From Shewanella eurypsychrophilus (GTDB lineage: Bacteria; Pseudomonadota; Gammaproteobacteria; Enterobacterales; Shewanellaceae), in assembly GCF_007004545.3 (NCBI RefSeq), contig NZ_CP045503.2, forward strand, positions 4,124,102-4,188,101: a stretch of DNA of 64,000 nucleotides, in the 5' to 3' direction. Below are positions 27,356 to 36,459 of this stretch, piece by piece. Each line of letters begins with the position of its first letter. Position 1 is the first letter of the stretch. A program made the translations under genes and the position numbers. Under the pieces are notes generated by a model that was given only the letters and a program-made list of their open reading frames with translations, was not told where the DNA came from and did no database searches.

Positions 27356-27997
27356 ATGCTTAAACCGATCACCTTAGCGTTAGTCGATGACCAACAACTC
27401 GTCAGACAAGGAATTGCCAGTCTGCTGGCCATCTCAGATCGGGTAAAAGTACTCTGGCAGGCAGAAAATGGTCAGCAAGCCCTAAATAAGCTAGAAACAC
27501 AAAGTGTCGATCTGGTACTCAGTGACATTAGAATGCCTGAACTAGATGGGATCGGCATGCTTAAGCAGATAAGGCGTACAGGGAATAACACTCCAGTGAT
27601 CATGCTGACCACCTTCGATGATAATGAGCTCTTGATGGCCAGCATCACCCATGGCGCCAATGGTTTTTTACTTAAAGATGTCTCATTAGACAAGCTGATT
27701 TCGGCCATTACCAAGGTCGCCAATGGGGGATACTTGATAGAGCCTGATGTTCTGCAGCAAGTGACGAGTAATCATCAACAACTTAATATAGACAGCCTGT
27801 CGAGCATCGCAGTAACCAGCCGAGAATCGGAAATACTCACCCTGATGGCCGGTGGCTTCTCCAACAAAGAGATCGCGGACTCTATCTTTCTGGCACAAGG
27901 TACGGTTAAGAACCATGTGTCGAACATCTTACTCAAACTTGAGAGCCGAGATCGCACTCAAGCCGTGTTGAAAGCACTGCAATTAGGGCTCATTTAG
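27356..27997 (+). CDS. NarL/LuxR-family response regulator
   Basis: The start at 27356 gives 213 residues. The longer frame from 27248 would overlap the kinase and lacks family resemblance. The receiver (about 1-120) has D11, D12 and phospho-acceptor D57 (LVLSDIRMPELDG). The C-terminal LuxR helix-turn-helix (about 145-210) has TSRESEILTLMAGGFSNKEI and AQGTVKNHVSNIL. It is paired with the kinase just upstream. The possible target is the divergent DUF2141 unit, but no operator could be identified. Confidence 0.93.
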   Translation: MLKPITLALVDDQQLVRQGIASLLAISDRVKVLWQAENGQQALNKLETQSVDLVLSDIRMPELDGIGMLKQIRRTGNNTPVIMLTTFDDNELLMASITHGANGFLLKDVSLDKLISAITKVANGGYLIEPDVLQQVTSNHQQLNIDSLSSIAVTSRESEILTLMAGGFSNKEIADSIFLAQGTVKNHVSNILLKLESRDRTQAVLKALQLGLI

Positions 27998-28143
27998 TTA
28001 GTAATCCAATAGCCCAGTCAATCAGTGCTGCTTATAAGCTTTAGTTAAATGCTAAGTATGTATAAGTCATAACCTGTGCTAACTTAATTCAACGTGCATG
28101 TACTCTCTTTCACAGAGCCATCGCCCTCTCACAAGGATCCGTT

Positions 28144-28776
28144 ATGCCAGAGGAAAGAAAAAAAATTCTCGTGTTATTCGCCCACCCTTCTCAAGAGCGT
28201 TCCGAAGTCAACAAGCTACTATTTAAAGCCAGTCAAACACACCATGATGTCACCGCTATCGATCTTTATCGTGAGTACCCGACTTTTCACATCAATATCG
28301 ATAGAGAGCAACAACGCCTCGTGGATCATGATGTGATTATATTTCTGTTTCCTCTGCACTGGTATTCGACTCCCGCCATATTAAAACAATGGCAAGATCT
28401 TGTTCTCGAGTATGGCTTTGCCTATGGCACAGATGGCACGGCGTTAAAGGGCAAAACCTTCTTTTGTGCTACCACGGCAGGGGGCAACGAAAAAGCCTAT
28501 CAACATGAGGGCTATAATCATTTCTCGATTCGAGAGCTGTTATATCCCATAGAGCAAACCGCCAACTTAACCGGTATGCACTACCTCGCTCCCTTCGTGC
28601 TGTTTAGCAGTCGAAATGCCAGCGAAGAGGGAAGAGTTACCGGCCACATTGATGCATTTAATGCCCTGCTCACCTCATTAGCCACAAGCACGCTGGACTT
28701 GTCTCACGCCGCCTCCTTGCCACTGCTTAATCGAGCGCTTATGCAAGAAACACCTGAAACATATCAAACACGCTAA
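28144..28776 (+). CDS. KefF/KefG-like NAD(P)H oxidoreductase, potassium-efflux ancillary protein
   Basis: The 210-residue flavodoxin-fold protein has FAHPSQERSEVNKLL near the N-terminus, FPLHWYSTPAILKQWQD and ATTAGGNEKAY, the pattern of the KefF/KefG and MdaB quinone reductases. These proteins bind and activate the Kef potassium-efflux channels, which respond to glutathione adducts of electrophiles. The gene for such a channel follows after 22 bases, so an operon is near certain. The sequence lies between KefF and KefG, and I do not choose a symbol. Confidence 0.9.
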   Translation: MPEERKKILVLFAHPSQERSEVNKLLFKASQTHHDVTAIDLYREYPTFHINIDREQQRLVDHDVIIFLFPLHWYSTPAILKQWQDLVLEYGFAYGTDGTALKGKTFFCATTAGGNEKAYQHEGYNHFSIRELLYPIEQTANLTGMHYLAPFVLFSSRNASEEGRVTGHIDAFNALLTSLATSTLDLSHAASLPLLNRALMQETPETYQTR

Positions 28777-28798
28777 CCCAAGGACGAGGTGATTTTTT

Positions 28799-30724
28799 AT
28801 GACAGCTTATTTTATTCAAGCCTTTATCTACCTGTGCGCCGCCGTGATTGCCGTGCCTTTAGCTAAACGTTTAGGGCTTGGTTCGGTGCTAGGTTATCTC
28901 ATTGCCGGTGTGGTGATAGGTCCCATCGTCGGCCTAGTAGGTAGTGAAACCAATACCCTGCAGCACTTCGCCGAATTCGGTGTGGTGATGATGCTCTTCT
29001 TAGTGGGCTTAGAACTCGAGCCCCGCATGCTATGGGATATGCGCAATAAGCTCATCGGCTTAGGTGGATTACAGATCGGCATTACTACGGCGGTTATCAC
29101 AGCAGCTGGTCTCTATTTTGGTCTGGTTTGGAGTGTGGCCTTTACCGTGGGACTCATCTTTGCCCTGTCATCGACCGCGATTGTACTGCAAACTTTTAGT
29201 GAAAAAGACCTCAACAAAACGGAAGGAGGCAAGAATGCCTTCTCTGTGCTCTTGTTCCAAGATATCGCCGTGATCCCTATGTTGGCACTTATCCCACTGC
29301 TCGCTCTGCCAGAATTGGTGGAAAAAGCACAAAGTGTCGTTGGACAAGCTGCAGAACATCATGAGGAGCTATCACTGGTCGCCGGGCTTCCCGGTTGGGC
29401 CTACGGCATCACAGTGTTGCTCGCCATTGCAGCAGTTGTCGTTGGTGGCCATTACCTGAGCCGCCCACTGTTTCGCTACGTCGCTAGCTCTGGGCTTCGT
29501 GAAATATTTACCGCAACGGCGCTTATGTTAGTCATAGGTATTGCAGCCTTAATGAGTCTAGTGGGACTTTCTCCTGCTTTGGGAACCTTTTTGGCGGGTG
29601 TCGTGCTGGCCAACAGCGAATTCCGCCACGAGCTTGAGTCCAATATCGAACCTTTTAAAGGACTATTATTAGGTCTGTTTTTCATTACTGTCGGTGCTGG
29701 TATCGATTTTGGTGTGCTTGCCAGCAACATTGATCCAGTGCTGGGGCTCACTGCTGGTGTCATGCTAGTCAAAGCTCTGGTCTTATTAGCCTTGGCCTTT
29801 ATCTTTAAGATAAGAAACAGTGACCGTTGGCTGTTTGCCCTCAGTCTGGCTCAGGCCGGTGAATTTGGCTTTGTGCTCCTTAGCTACACAGTACAAAACC
29901 ATGTCATTCCAACAGATCTTGCCCAGATGCTCTCCTTAGTCGTCGCCCTATCTATGTTCTTGACTCCTGGTTTATTCATCTTCTTCGACAAAGTTATCCT
30001 ACCCAGATACGAAAAGAGTGAAAACAAACCCGAGGCCGATGAGATCACTGAAAGAGGCACAGTGATCATCGCAGGTGTTGGTCGCTTCGGCCAGATGGTC
30101 AACCGCTTTCTTGTCGCCAATAAGATCAAGACTGTGGTGCTGGATCAATCTGTCGATCAGGTGGCTAACCTAAGAAAAATCAATGTCAAAAGCTTCTATG
30201 GGGATGCCACCCAGCCAGACCTGCTACACACCGCAGGTATCGAAGATGCAACTATGTTAGTCATAGCCATAGACAACAATGAGCGCGCCGTGGAGCTGAC
30301 CCAGTACATCAAGCACACCTATCCTAAGGTAATGATCTACGCCCGAGCCTTCGATAGAGGACATCACTTCGAACTCAAACATGCAGGTGCGGATTTCATC
30401 GTCAGCGAAACCTATCATTCGGCATTGGAGCTAGGCAAAGAGGCACTAATCGCTCTAGGAGTACATCCCTTCAAGGCTGAGCAGAAAAAAGCCACTCTGC
30501 GTGAGCTCGAGCTTTGTTACAAGGACTCACTCTATGAGATGTGGAAGAAGAACAGTGAAGACAGTAAATACAGCACCCATTTCAGAGAGCTGTTTATTGA
30601 GTTAGAAACTGCCATTTCAAAAGCGATGAAGAGTGAACACCTGGATGAACAAGCCAGAGTGGAGCGCGGCTGGACACCGCCCCCTAAAGATTATGAAAAA
30701 CGGATGAATGAGAGCGAGGAATGA
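28799..30724 (+). CDS. Glutathione-gated potassium efflux protein (KefB/KefC type)
   Basis: The 641-residue protein has a CPA2 antiporter domain of 12-13 helices (about 1-390, with GYLIAGVVIGPI and GLELEPRMLWDMRNK) and a cytoplasmic RCK/TrkA-N Rossmann domain (about 415-530, with VIIAGVGRFGQMVNRFL and YGDATQPDLL). A helical acidic tail follows. Kef systems hold closed with glutathione and open with its adducts, lowering cytoplasmic pH against toxic electrophiles. Its ancillary reductase is encoded just upstream. The length is somewhat greater than E. coli KefB (about 600) or KefC (about 620). Confidence 0.92.
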   Translation: MTAYFIQAFIYLCAAVIAVPLAKRLGLGSVLGYLIAGVVIGPIVGLVGSETNTLQHFAEFGVVMMLFLVGLELEPRMLWDMRNKLIGLGGLQIGITTAVITAAGLYFGLVWSVAFTVGLIFALSSTAIVLQTFSEKDLNKTEGGKNAFSVLLFQDIAVIPMLALIPLLALPELVEKAQSVVGQAAEHHEELSLVAGLPGWAYGITVLLAIAAVVVGGHYLSRPLFRYVASSGLREIFTATALMLVIGIAALMSLVGLSPALGTFLAGVVLANSEFRHELESNIEPFKGLLLGLFFITVGAGIDFGVLASNIDPVLGLTAGVMLVKALVLLALAFIFKIRNSDRWLFALSLAQAGEFGFVLLSYTVQNHVIPTDLAQMLSLVVALSMFLTPGLFIFFDKVILPRYEKSENKPEADEITERGTVIIAGVGRFGQMVNRFLVANKIKTVVLDQSVDQVANLRKINVKSFYGDATQPDLLHTAGIEDATMLVIAIDNNERAVELTQYIKHTYPKVMIYARAFDRGHHFELKHAGADFIVSETYHSALELGKEALIALGVHPFKAEQKKATLRELELCYKDSLYEMWKKNSEDSKYSTHFRELFIELETAISKAMKSEHLDEQARVERGWTPPPKDYEKRMNESEE

Positions 30725-30737
30725 GTTCCTAGCTCTT

Positions 30738-30775
30738 AGTCTCTAGGGCTTAGGCCCTAGAGACTTAAACCTTAT
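30738..30775 (+). terminator. Terminator of the kef operon
   Basis: A perfect 12-bp stem (AGTCTCTAGGGC and its complement) with loop TTAG, followed by a T-rich tail, 14 bases after the stop. Confidence 0.88.
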
Positions 30776-30936
30776 TTTATCCCTCACTTTCAATTACCCT
30801 CTCAATCCCGCCTCTCAACTTAGCAGCAAGCCCTACCGGTACCTCTTTCTTTATACATGATCCTGATAACAACGTGATTGAGTTCATTGAATACAAGGGC
30901 TCGATGAGATAAAAAACAGCCATTGTTCTAGCCAAG

Positions 30937-30966
30937 TCAGCATTGTCATCTCATTGACAATGCTGA
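30937..30966. repeat. Strong inverted repeat upstream of ushA
   Basis: TCAGCATTGTCA and its perfect complement flank the loop TCTCAT. The following TCCATTTTATT is only partly T-rich, so this is a weak second terminator or a regulatory hairpin. Confidence 0.6.
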
Positions 30967-31155
30967 TCCATTTTATTCTGCAGTAACATGCAAGCAAGAT
31001 CACATCAGTTACAAAAACTCACACTAATCCAGACATTTGTCCTGATATTTCAGCCTCCCTCTCAGTAGCATCATTGTTAACTAAATGTTCAGCCAAATAC
31101 ACATATCCATAAAAACAATTCAATTTATTGAAGAATAAAATTACAGGGGTTAACA

Positions 31156-32868
31156 GTGAACAACAAACTAATAAAAAGTCTTATATCAGCAGCAGTCTTA
31201 GTTGCTTTATCTGGATGTAGTGATAGTGATAAAGCACCCGTTGAGGAAACTTGTGGTGATGATAACTGCATAAAGTTTACCATACTGCATACCAATGATA
31301 ATCACGGACGCTTCTGGGAAAGCAAGTACGGCGAATACGGAATGGCTGCTCGCAAAACGTTAATTCAGCAGATCCGTGATCAGGTCGCTAGTGAAGGAGG
31401 CCATACTTTACTTCTCTCAGGAGGTGATATTAATACCGGTGTGCCTGAGTCAGATCTACAAAATGCAGAGCCAGATTTTAAAGGCATGAACCTGCTTGAG
31501 TATGATGCCATGGCCGTTGGTAACCATGAGTTCGATAATGCATTGGACGTTATGGATAAGCAAAGAGACTGGTCTAACTTCCCATGGCTAGCAGCTAACA
31601 TTTATAAGACTGAGCTAGATGAACAAAATAATCCATCATTAGCACGCTACTTTGATGCTTATAAGATATTCAACTTAGGCTCCCTTAAAGTCGCTGTCAT
31701 TGGTCTCATCACAGAAGATACTGCCACTATTGGTAACCCTCAAATTGTCGGTGAGCTTACGTTCACCGATCCTAAGGAGGAGATGCTGAAGGTCATCACT
31801 GAGCTTGAAGCAAATGAGAAACCAGATATCATCCTGGCCACCACCCATATGGGTCACTACGAGAATGGTAATCCGGGAAGTAATGCACCGGGAGATATTG
31901 CACTAGCCAAAGCACTGGAACAAGGTCAACTACAGGCTATATTTGGCGGACACTCACAAAACCCAGTCTGTATGGAGCCAGGCACCGATAACTACGCGGA
32001 CTTTAAACCGGGTGATGAATGTTTACCGGATCAGCAAAATGGCACCTATATAATGCAAGCCCATGAATGGGGTAAATATGTAGGTCAAGCCAACTTCGAA
32101 TATTTTGGCGGTGAGCTACACTTAGCCAGCTATAAGTTAATTCCCGTGAACTTAAAGGTCAAAGATGAAAATGGTGACCGCATCTTAGTGGGTAATGAGA
32201 TAAAACAAGATCCGATTGTTAAAGAGTTTTTGCGCCCCTTTAAAGAGCAAGGTCAAGAGGAGCTTGATATCACCATCGCCTCTACCGACGCAGCCTTCGA
32301 GCGCGGACAGAGCGATATGCAGATTGACTTAGGTCATTTGCTCGCCAAAGCCAACATGGTCACCGATGGCGCAAACTATGATATCGGTGTGATGAACTCA
32401 GGAGGGATCCGTGCGGGTATAGAGGCTGGGGAGATCACCTATCGTGACGTACTCACGGTGCAGCCTTTTGGTAATGACATCACAGTCAGTGATATGACAG
32501 GAGCAGAACTAACAGAATATTTAGGCGTAGTCGCCTCTATTCAGGTTGGATCTGGTGGCTATGCTCAGCTCGCTGGCGTTAAGATGACGGTCGACTGTAT
32601 GAATAGCTCTGTTGAGATCAGTGATATTGCAGGTAAAGGCTTTAGCTCTGATGCCACTTACACAATAACAGTACCAAGTTATAGTGCATCGGGAGGCGAT
32701 AGCTACCCAGTATTGACCCCTCGCAATACCGGCGTTTCTGATGCTAAATCACTCAGAGATTTCCTTGAAGCAAAAGGACATATCAATTCAGGCGAGTTTA
32801 CACCTAATGCTAGCGATATCCTCTACACCAACTCAGAAATAACAACGGGTTGTAAACTGTCTCAATAG
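31156..32868 (+). CDS. ushA: 5'-nucleotidase / UDP-sugar hydrolase lipoprotein
   Basis: The 570-residue enzyme begins at GTG with CAGGGG upstream and has a lipoprotein signal (lipobox ALSGC), like Vibrio NutA rather than soluble E. coli UshA. The metallophosphatase domain has HTNDNHGRFW, GGDINTGVPESDL, GNHEFDN and GGHSQNPVC. The C-terminal nucleotide-binding domain has MNSGGIRAGIEAGEIT and QPFGND. The enzyme dephosphorylates extracellular nucleotides to nucleosides for uptake. A motif in its upstream region recurs before deoD (20665), which suggests shared control of nucleotide salvage. Confidence 0.93.
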   Translation: MNNKLIKSLISAAVLVALSGCSDSDKAPVEETCGDDNCIKFTILHTNDNHGRFWESKYGEYGMAARKTLIQQIRDQVASEGGHTLLLSGGDINTGVPESDLQNAEPDFKGMNLLEYDAMAVGNHEFDNALDVMDKQRDWSNFPWLAANIYKTELDEQNNPSLARYFDAYKIFNLGSLKVAVIGLITEDTATIGNPQIVGELTFTDPKEEMLKVITELEANEKPDIILATTHMGHYENGNPGSNAPGDIALAKALEQGQLQAIFGGHSQNPVCMEPGTDNYADFKPGDECLPDQQNGTYIMQAHEWGKYVGQANFEYFGGELHLASYKLIPVNLKVKDENGDRILVGNEIKQDPIVKEFLRPFKEQGQEELDITIASTDAAFERGQSDMQIDLGHLLAKANMVTDGANYDIGVMNSGGIRAGIEAGEITYRDVLTVQPFGNDITVSDMTGAELTEYLGVVASIQVGSGGYAQLAGVKMTVDCMNSSVEISDIAGKGFSSDATYTITVPSYSASGGDSYPVLTPRNTGVSDAKSLRDFLEAKGHINSGEFTPNASDILYTNSEITTGCKLSQ

Positions 32869-32918
32869 TTCTTAGCTATCACTTGAGTTTTATTTAAAAA
32901 CACAAAAGCCAAAATGCA

Positions 32919-32947
32919 AAAAAGCCATCTATATGATGGCTTTTTTT
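32919..32947. terminator. Bidirectional terminator between ushA and HPF
   Basis: A hairpin (AAAAGCCATC with GATGGCTTTT, loop TATAT) is flanked by A and T runs, so it works on both strands between two convergent genes. Confidence 0.9.
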
Positions 32948-32970
32948 AACTTCAGTCCTTAGAGTGAGCG

Positions 32971-33327
32971 TTATACCAGCTTCATCTCTTGAACCAGCTC
33001 GTGAGCGATTTCTGGCGTCGTACTTACTGGCTTCTCATGCTTATCTGCTTTTAGCTGACCCTTACGGTGTTTTAGCGCTGCCTCGAGCTTCTTCTTAGTA
33101 ATCGCAATAGCCGGATACATGACATCGTTTGTCCCCGATGCAGAGATTCGACTACCTTCATAATTAGTGCGCAACTCAACCTGATATTCACCATGCTCTT
33201 TAGAGATGGTGACATCTAACGAGATTAATGTCGGGAAATGAGTGGCTATCTTGGAAAACTTTTCGTTCAAATGTTCTTTGATTGAATCTGTAACATCTAC
33301 GTGGTGACCAGAAAGATTTATTTTCAT
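32971..33327 (-). CDS. Ribosome hibernation factor, HPF/RaiA family
   Basis: The 118-residue protein starts MKINLSGHHVDVTDSIKEHL and has the beta-alpha-beta fold of HPF/YfiA up to about residue 95. A further 23-residue tail is longer than E. coli HPF (95 aa) and close to RaiA (113 aa). Members bind the 30S decoding site, stabilise idle 70S or 100S ribosomes and act in stationary phase. The basic stretch ITKKKLEAALKHRKGQLK near residues 76-93 is the rRNA-binding helix. It is not in the rpoN/ptsN cluster where hpf usually lies, so this may be a second family member. Confidence 0.88.
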   Translation of the reverse strand: MKINLSGHHVDVTDSIKEHLNEKFSKIATHFPTLISLDVTISKEHGEYQVELRTNYEGSRISASGTNDVMYPAIAITKKKLEAALKHRKGQLKADKHEKPVSTTPEIAHELVQEMKLV

Positions 33328-33968
33328 AGGTTTTCCTTTTAAGAATTACTTCAATAATAGAACTGGGGGCGTTAGTAAAAAACTCAAGGGACAATATAAC
33401 TTTTTTTCGAATTTACATTGTCTACTAACGTTCAACTGAGGACTTTATCACTCATTAGGCCGCTCTAGCTCTATATACATTCTAACAATTGCCATAACAA
33501 TTACCATTCCAGCTTAAGAATCAAATGTGATGAAAGTACCTCTTGGCGGCTATTTTAGCCTACCTTCTGCGCGTGTAGATCACGCCGGAGGCTCATCACT
33601 TACGATTCCAAACTAGCTGTCTTAATATTTACTCCTGATGCTCAGAAAAAGCAAGTCTCGGCTATATTCAATGCTTAAAATAAAGACAAAACTAAGGTAA
33701 ACGTCATAAAAGTAAACAATACGCTGATTTTTTATCACTCAAAAGACTGATAACGAGTCAGCTGAGACTAAGCATAAACCATACTTACTCAGAATGATGA
33801 TTAATTTTTATTCACTATTGAATCCATATTAGACCAATAAAATGAGAGCGGCTTCTCACAATGTAAACTTACATGTAAATGAGAATGAAAACAGTTACCA
33901 AAGCTTAAAGTCTAAGGTAAAATCCTTACTACCAAGTTGATGTACTTTATATCAACAGGTTAAACGGA
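33328..33968. other. Intergenic region before the DUF3649-PepSY-DUF3325 genes
   Basis: These 641 bases have no complete gene. A Fur-like site (33875-33893) and an inverted repeat GTTGAT...ATCAAC at 33936-33956 lie near the next gene. Around 33528-33680 two short frames look faintly protein-like but cannot be identified. Confidence 0.45.
33875..33893 (+). promoter_or_regulatory. Possible Fur box before the PiuB-type operon
   Basis: GTAAATGAGAATGAAAAC fits three tandem GATAAT-like hexamers (4, 5 and 4 of 6 matches) and lies about 80-95 bases before an iron-uptake-type operon. It is weaker than the site at 7682. Confidence 0.45.
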
Positions 33969-34295
33969 TTGCCAAACAGTGCATCACTTCAAGTTAAAAA
34001 CATGACGTTATTACAAAAAATAATTCTATATCGCCCTATACCTGGGCCAATGCTCTCTAGAGTTTTGGCGGCAATACTTGGTGGCTACCTAGTTGCTGCT
34101 AGTGCATGTGGGTTTATTGCTATATTACTGCCGCTTCCGACTGTGGATGCAACTTTAGTTGCAACCATGCTCTCCTTTGCTGTTTATGCCTCCAGTGCAA
34201 TTCGTACTTTCAGTCTGCAATCCCCAGTGCGAGCCTGGCTGGAATCTTTAGTGCTAAGTGCGAGTTTATACTCGGCCACTGTGATGATGACTTAA
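33969..34295 (+). CDS. DUF3649 membrane protein
   Basis: The protein is up to 108 residues with three membrane helices, including SRVLAAILGGYLVAASACGF and LVATMLSFAVYASSA, the DUF3649 signature. The listed start is TTG at 33969; an ATG at 34002 is an alternative, and neither has a strong ribosome site. Together with the PepSY-associated membrane protein and the DUF3325 protein it forms a three-gene module. In other proteobacteria this module accompanies siderophore receptors and is thought to handle iron-siderophore reduction or transfer at the inner membrane. Confidence 0.8.
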   Translation: MPNSASLQVKNMTLLQKIILYRPIPGPMLSRVLAAILGGYLVAASACGFIAILLPLPTVDATLVATMLSFAVYASSAIRTFSLQSPVRAWLESLVLSASLYSATVMMT

Positions 34296-34314
34296 AGCTT
34301 TTCTAGGTAATAAA

Positions 34315-35946
34315 ATGAAAGATACTTTTTTTCGCTCCATGACATGGCTCCATACTTGGGTAGGCCTGCTTGTCTGCTGGTTACTACTGATTGTTTTCTT
34401 TGCTGGCAGTATCAGCTATTTCCGTCATGAGATATCGCTGTGGACCAAGCCTGAATTACACTCAGGTACCTTGCAGCATTATCAAGCCGGAGAACTGAGT
34501 AATCAGTTACTGTCAGGGCAAAAGTTCTTAAGCGACAACACTGAAGATGCGAAAGACTGGCGAATATATTTACCCACTGAACGCAAACCTTATCTTAGTT
34601 ATGGCTGGCAAACTCAACCTGAAGCCGGACAGCGTCGTGGTGAGTTTCATGAATTGATCGTTAAACCCGATAGTGAGAAGATGATTAGTGAAGTTCGTGA
34701 GTCTAAAGGCGGCAACTTTTTCTATCGATTGCACTTCGATCTTCATTATATGCCTGCCAAAATTGCTCGTTGGATAATAGGCTTTTGTAGCATGTTTATG
34801 CTTGTTGCCCTGATAAGCGGGATCGTGATCCATAAACGCATATTTAAAGATTTTTTCAGTTTCAGGCGCAACAAGGGCAGTCGCTCTTGGTTAGATGCTC
34901 ATAATGTCAGCTCAGTGATGGCACTTCCCTATCATTTGATGATCACATATACAGGTCTTATCACCCTAATGTTTATGTATATGCCTTGGGGGGTGTTCAC
35001 AAACTACGACGGTGATAATCGCGCTTTTCGCGCCGAGTTAAACCCATCGAGAGTACAAACAAAGCCCAGTGGACAAGATGCTGAATTAATATCGGCAGCC
35101 AGTTTATTACCTCAGGTGAGAAGTTACTGGGGAGAAGCGCCGATCAAGCAAGTTATCATTTCTTCACCCTATGACCAGAATAGTCAGATCAGCTTTTATC
35201 GTAACAATGAACAGCTAGTCACCGACAAACGCACTCAAATCATATTCAGCGGTGTTACAGGTGAGCTAATAACCATGACACCTATAGAAGAGTCTGCGAC
35301 CCATGCAACCTACGATACCTTAATGTCTCTGCATACGGCGAGATTTGCAGGCTCAACCCTACGCGGTTTTTTCTTTATTTGTGGTTTACTGGGCTGCGCT
35401 ATGATTGCTACGGGAGCGCTACTTTGGGCAGTTAAAATTCGCCAGAAACAACTGAAAAATATCAGTAAAGGAGAAGCCGCGAGTATTGGCCTACGATTAA
35501 TTGAAGGCCTCAACCTTACCTTTATTGCAGGGCTTCCCTTAGCAACATCGGTATTTTTCTATGCCAACCGAATGATCCCGTTAGGTATACAAGACAGAGC
35601 ACAATGGGAAGTAGATAGCTTCTTTATCACACTCGCTTTCGTTGGCTTGCTCGCATGCTTTAATCGTACCTTGGCTAGTTGGCGATGGGTGTTAGGCCTA
35701 GGAGGATTAAGCTTTATCACCATTCCATTACTCAACGCAATAACGTCGCCTAGTGATCTCATTGGCAATATCATCAACAAACAGTGGATCTTAGTGGGTT
35801 TCGACCTTCTAGCATTTGTCATTGGTTTGGGCCTACTTTTCGCTGTCAAAAAAATCAACACTGCGGTTAAAAATAAATCGGTTGTCAAAGGAAAGAAAAC
35901 GACGCTGCGATTAAAAAAACAAAGTTTAGCCAGAGCGGGAGCTTAA
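34315..35946 (+). CDS. PepSY-associated membrane protein (PiuB-like, iron-uptake reductase family)
   Basis: The 543-residue protein has the PepSY-associated TM layout. Helix 1 is at about 12-34, a periplasmic PepSY-like domain follows, and helices lie near 160-180, 205-225, 345-370 and 390-500. Conserved His residues in or near the membrane (LHTWVG, LHFDLHY, LPYHLMITYTG, MSLHTARFAG) could hold haem, as proposed for relatives that reduce ferric siderophores. It lies 20 bases after DUF3649, and its stop overlaps the DUF3325 start by one base (TAATG). Iron-related function is inferred from family and module. Confidence 0.88.
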   Translation: MKDTFFRSMTWLHTWVGLLVCWLLLIVFFAGSISYFRHEISLWTKPELHSGTLQHYQAGELSNQLLSGQKFLSDNTEDAKDWRIYLPTERKPYLSYGWQTQPEAGQRRGEFHELIVKPDSEKMISEVRESKGGNFFYRLHFDLHYMPAKIARWIIGFCSMFMLVALISGIVIHKRIFKDFFSFRRNKGSRSWLDAHNVSSVMALPYHLMITYTGLITLMFMYMPWGVFTNYDGDNRAFRAELNPSRVQTKPSGQDAELISAASLLPQVRSYWGEAPIKQVIISSPYDQNSQISFYRNNEQLVTDKRTQIIFSGVTGELITMTPIEESATHATYDTLMSLHTARFAGSTLRGFFFICGLLGCAMIATGALLWAVKIRQKQLKNISKGEAASIGLRLIEGLNLTFIAGLPLATSVFFYANRMIPLGIQDRAQWEVDSFFITLAFVGLLACFNRTLASWRWVLGLGGLSFITIPLLNAITSPSDLIGNIINKQWILVGFDLLAFVIGLGLLFAVKKINTAVKNKSVVKGKKTTLRLKKQSLARAGA

Positions 35947-36287
35947 TGATGATATCTAACTTGATGGTATTAGCCATACTGTGTATTAGCTATATTGCCT
36001 TTAGCTGTTTAGCTTTGGCCATGTTCTCTAACTTCAGGGACACATTTAAAAAGGCGCCAACGTCGACTCAAAGCAGATGTTTATATTGGTCTGGTTGGGC
36101 AATGCTTACGCTAAGTTATTATTTGAGTATCGCTAAACAGGGCGTAGTTTATGGCAGTATATTCTTTACAGGCGTGCTTGCTGCCACTGGACTTTTAGTG
36201 ATCCTCACTCTTAGTTACCGGTTAAAATTTTTGCCCGTATTAATGGCTACAGGCCTAGTGGCCTCAGCCAGTTACCTGTTGACCTAA
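35946..36287 (+). CDS. DUF3325 membrane protein
   Basis: The 113-residue protein has four membrane helices, with RCLYWSGWAMLTLSYYLSI as the recognisable DUF3325 stretch. The start overlaps the PepSY gene stop (TAATG), showing translational coupling. A second ATG lies three bases on. It is the third gene of the DUF3649-PepSY-DUF3325 unit. Its role is unknown beyond that association with siderophore handling. Confidence 0.82.
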   Translation: MMISNLMVLAILCISYIAFSCLALAMFSNFRDTFKKAPTSTQSRCLYWSGWAMLTLSYYLSIAKQGVVYGSIFFTGVLAATGLLVILTLSYRLKFLPVLMATGLVASASYLLT

Positions 36288-36330
36288 TACCAGTACCAGT
36301 ACAAATACTAGTACTAACACTAGTTTTAGT
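36288..36330. repeat. Short degenerate TACTAGTAC-type repeats with hairpin
   Basis: Downstream of DUF3325 the sequence cycles through ACCAGTACCAGTAC, ACTAGTACTAAC and ACTAGTTTTAGTAC. GTACTAA and TTAGTAC can pair around an 8-base loop (36311-36332). No T run follows. Slippage or a weak terminator are both possible. Confidence 0.5.
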
Positions 36331-36459
36331 ACTGTTCAGTATCATATAGACTCTGATGTATCAAATTGTGAGATTGGTTTATTCTTGTGATCTAGTTCAG
36401 TTAATGTTCAGTTTAGAAGCAGTATAATCAAATGCTAATTTTAAATATATGAGATTGAT

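Larger units (their letters stand above)
30725..31155. other. Intergenic region between the kef genes and ushA
   Basis: The 431 bases contain the kef terminator (30738), a second strong hairpin (30937-30966) and the motif shared with the deoD upstream region (31031-31066). No gene is evident. Confidence 0.55.

Noticed and set aside
33528..33680. Short protein-like frames upstream of the DUF3649 gene (for example a 28-codon frame starting MKVPLGGYFSL)
   Set aside because: They are in different frames, have no ribosome site, match nothing I can name, and are too short to call a pseudogene with confidence.
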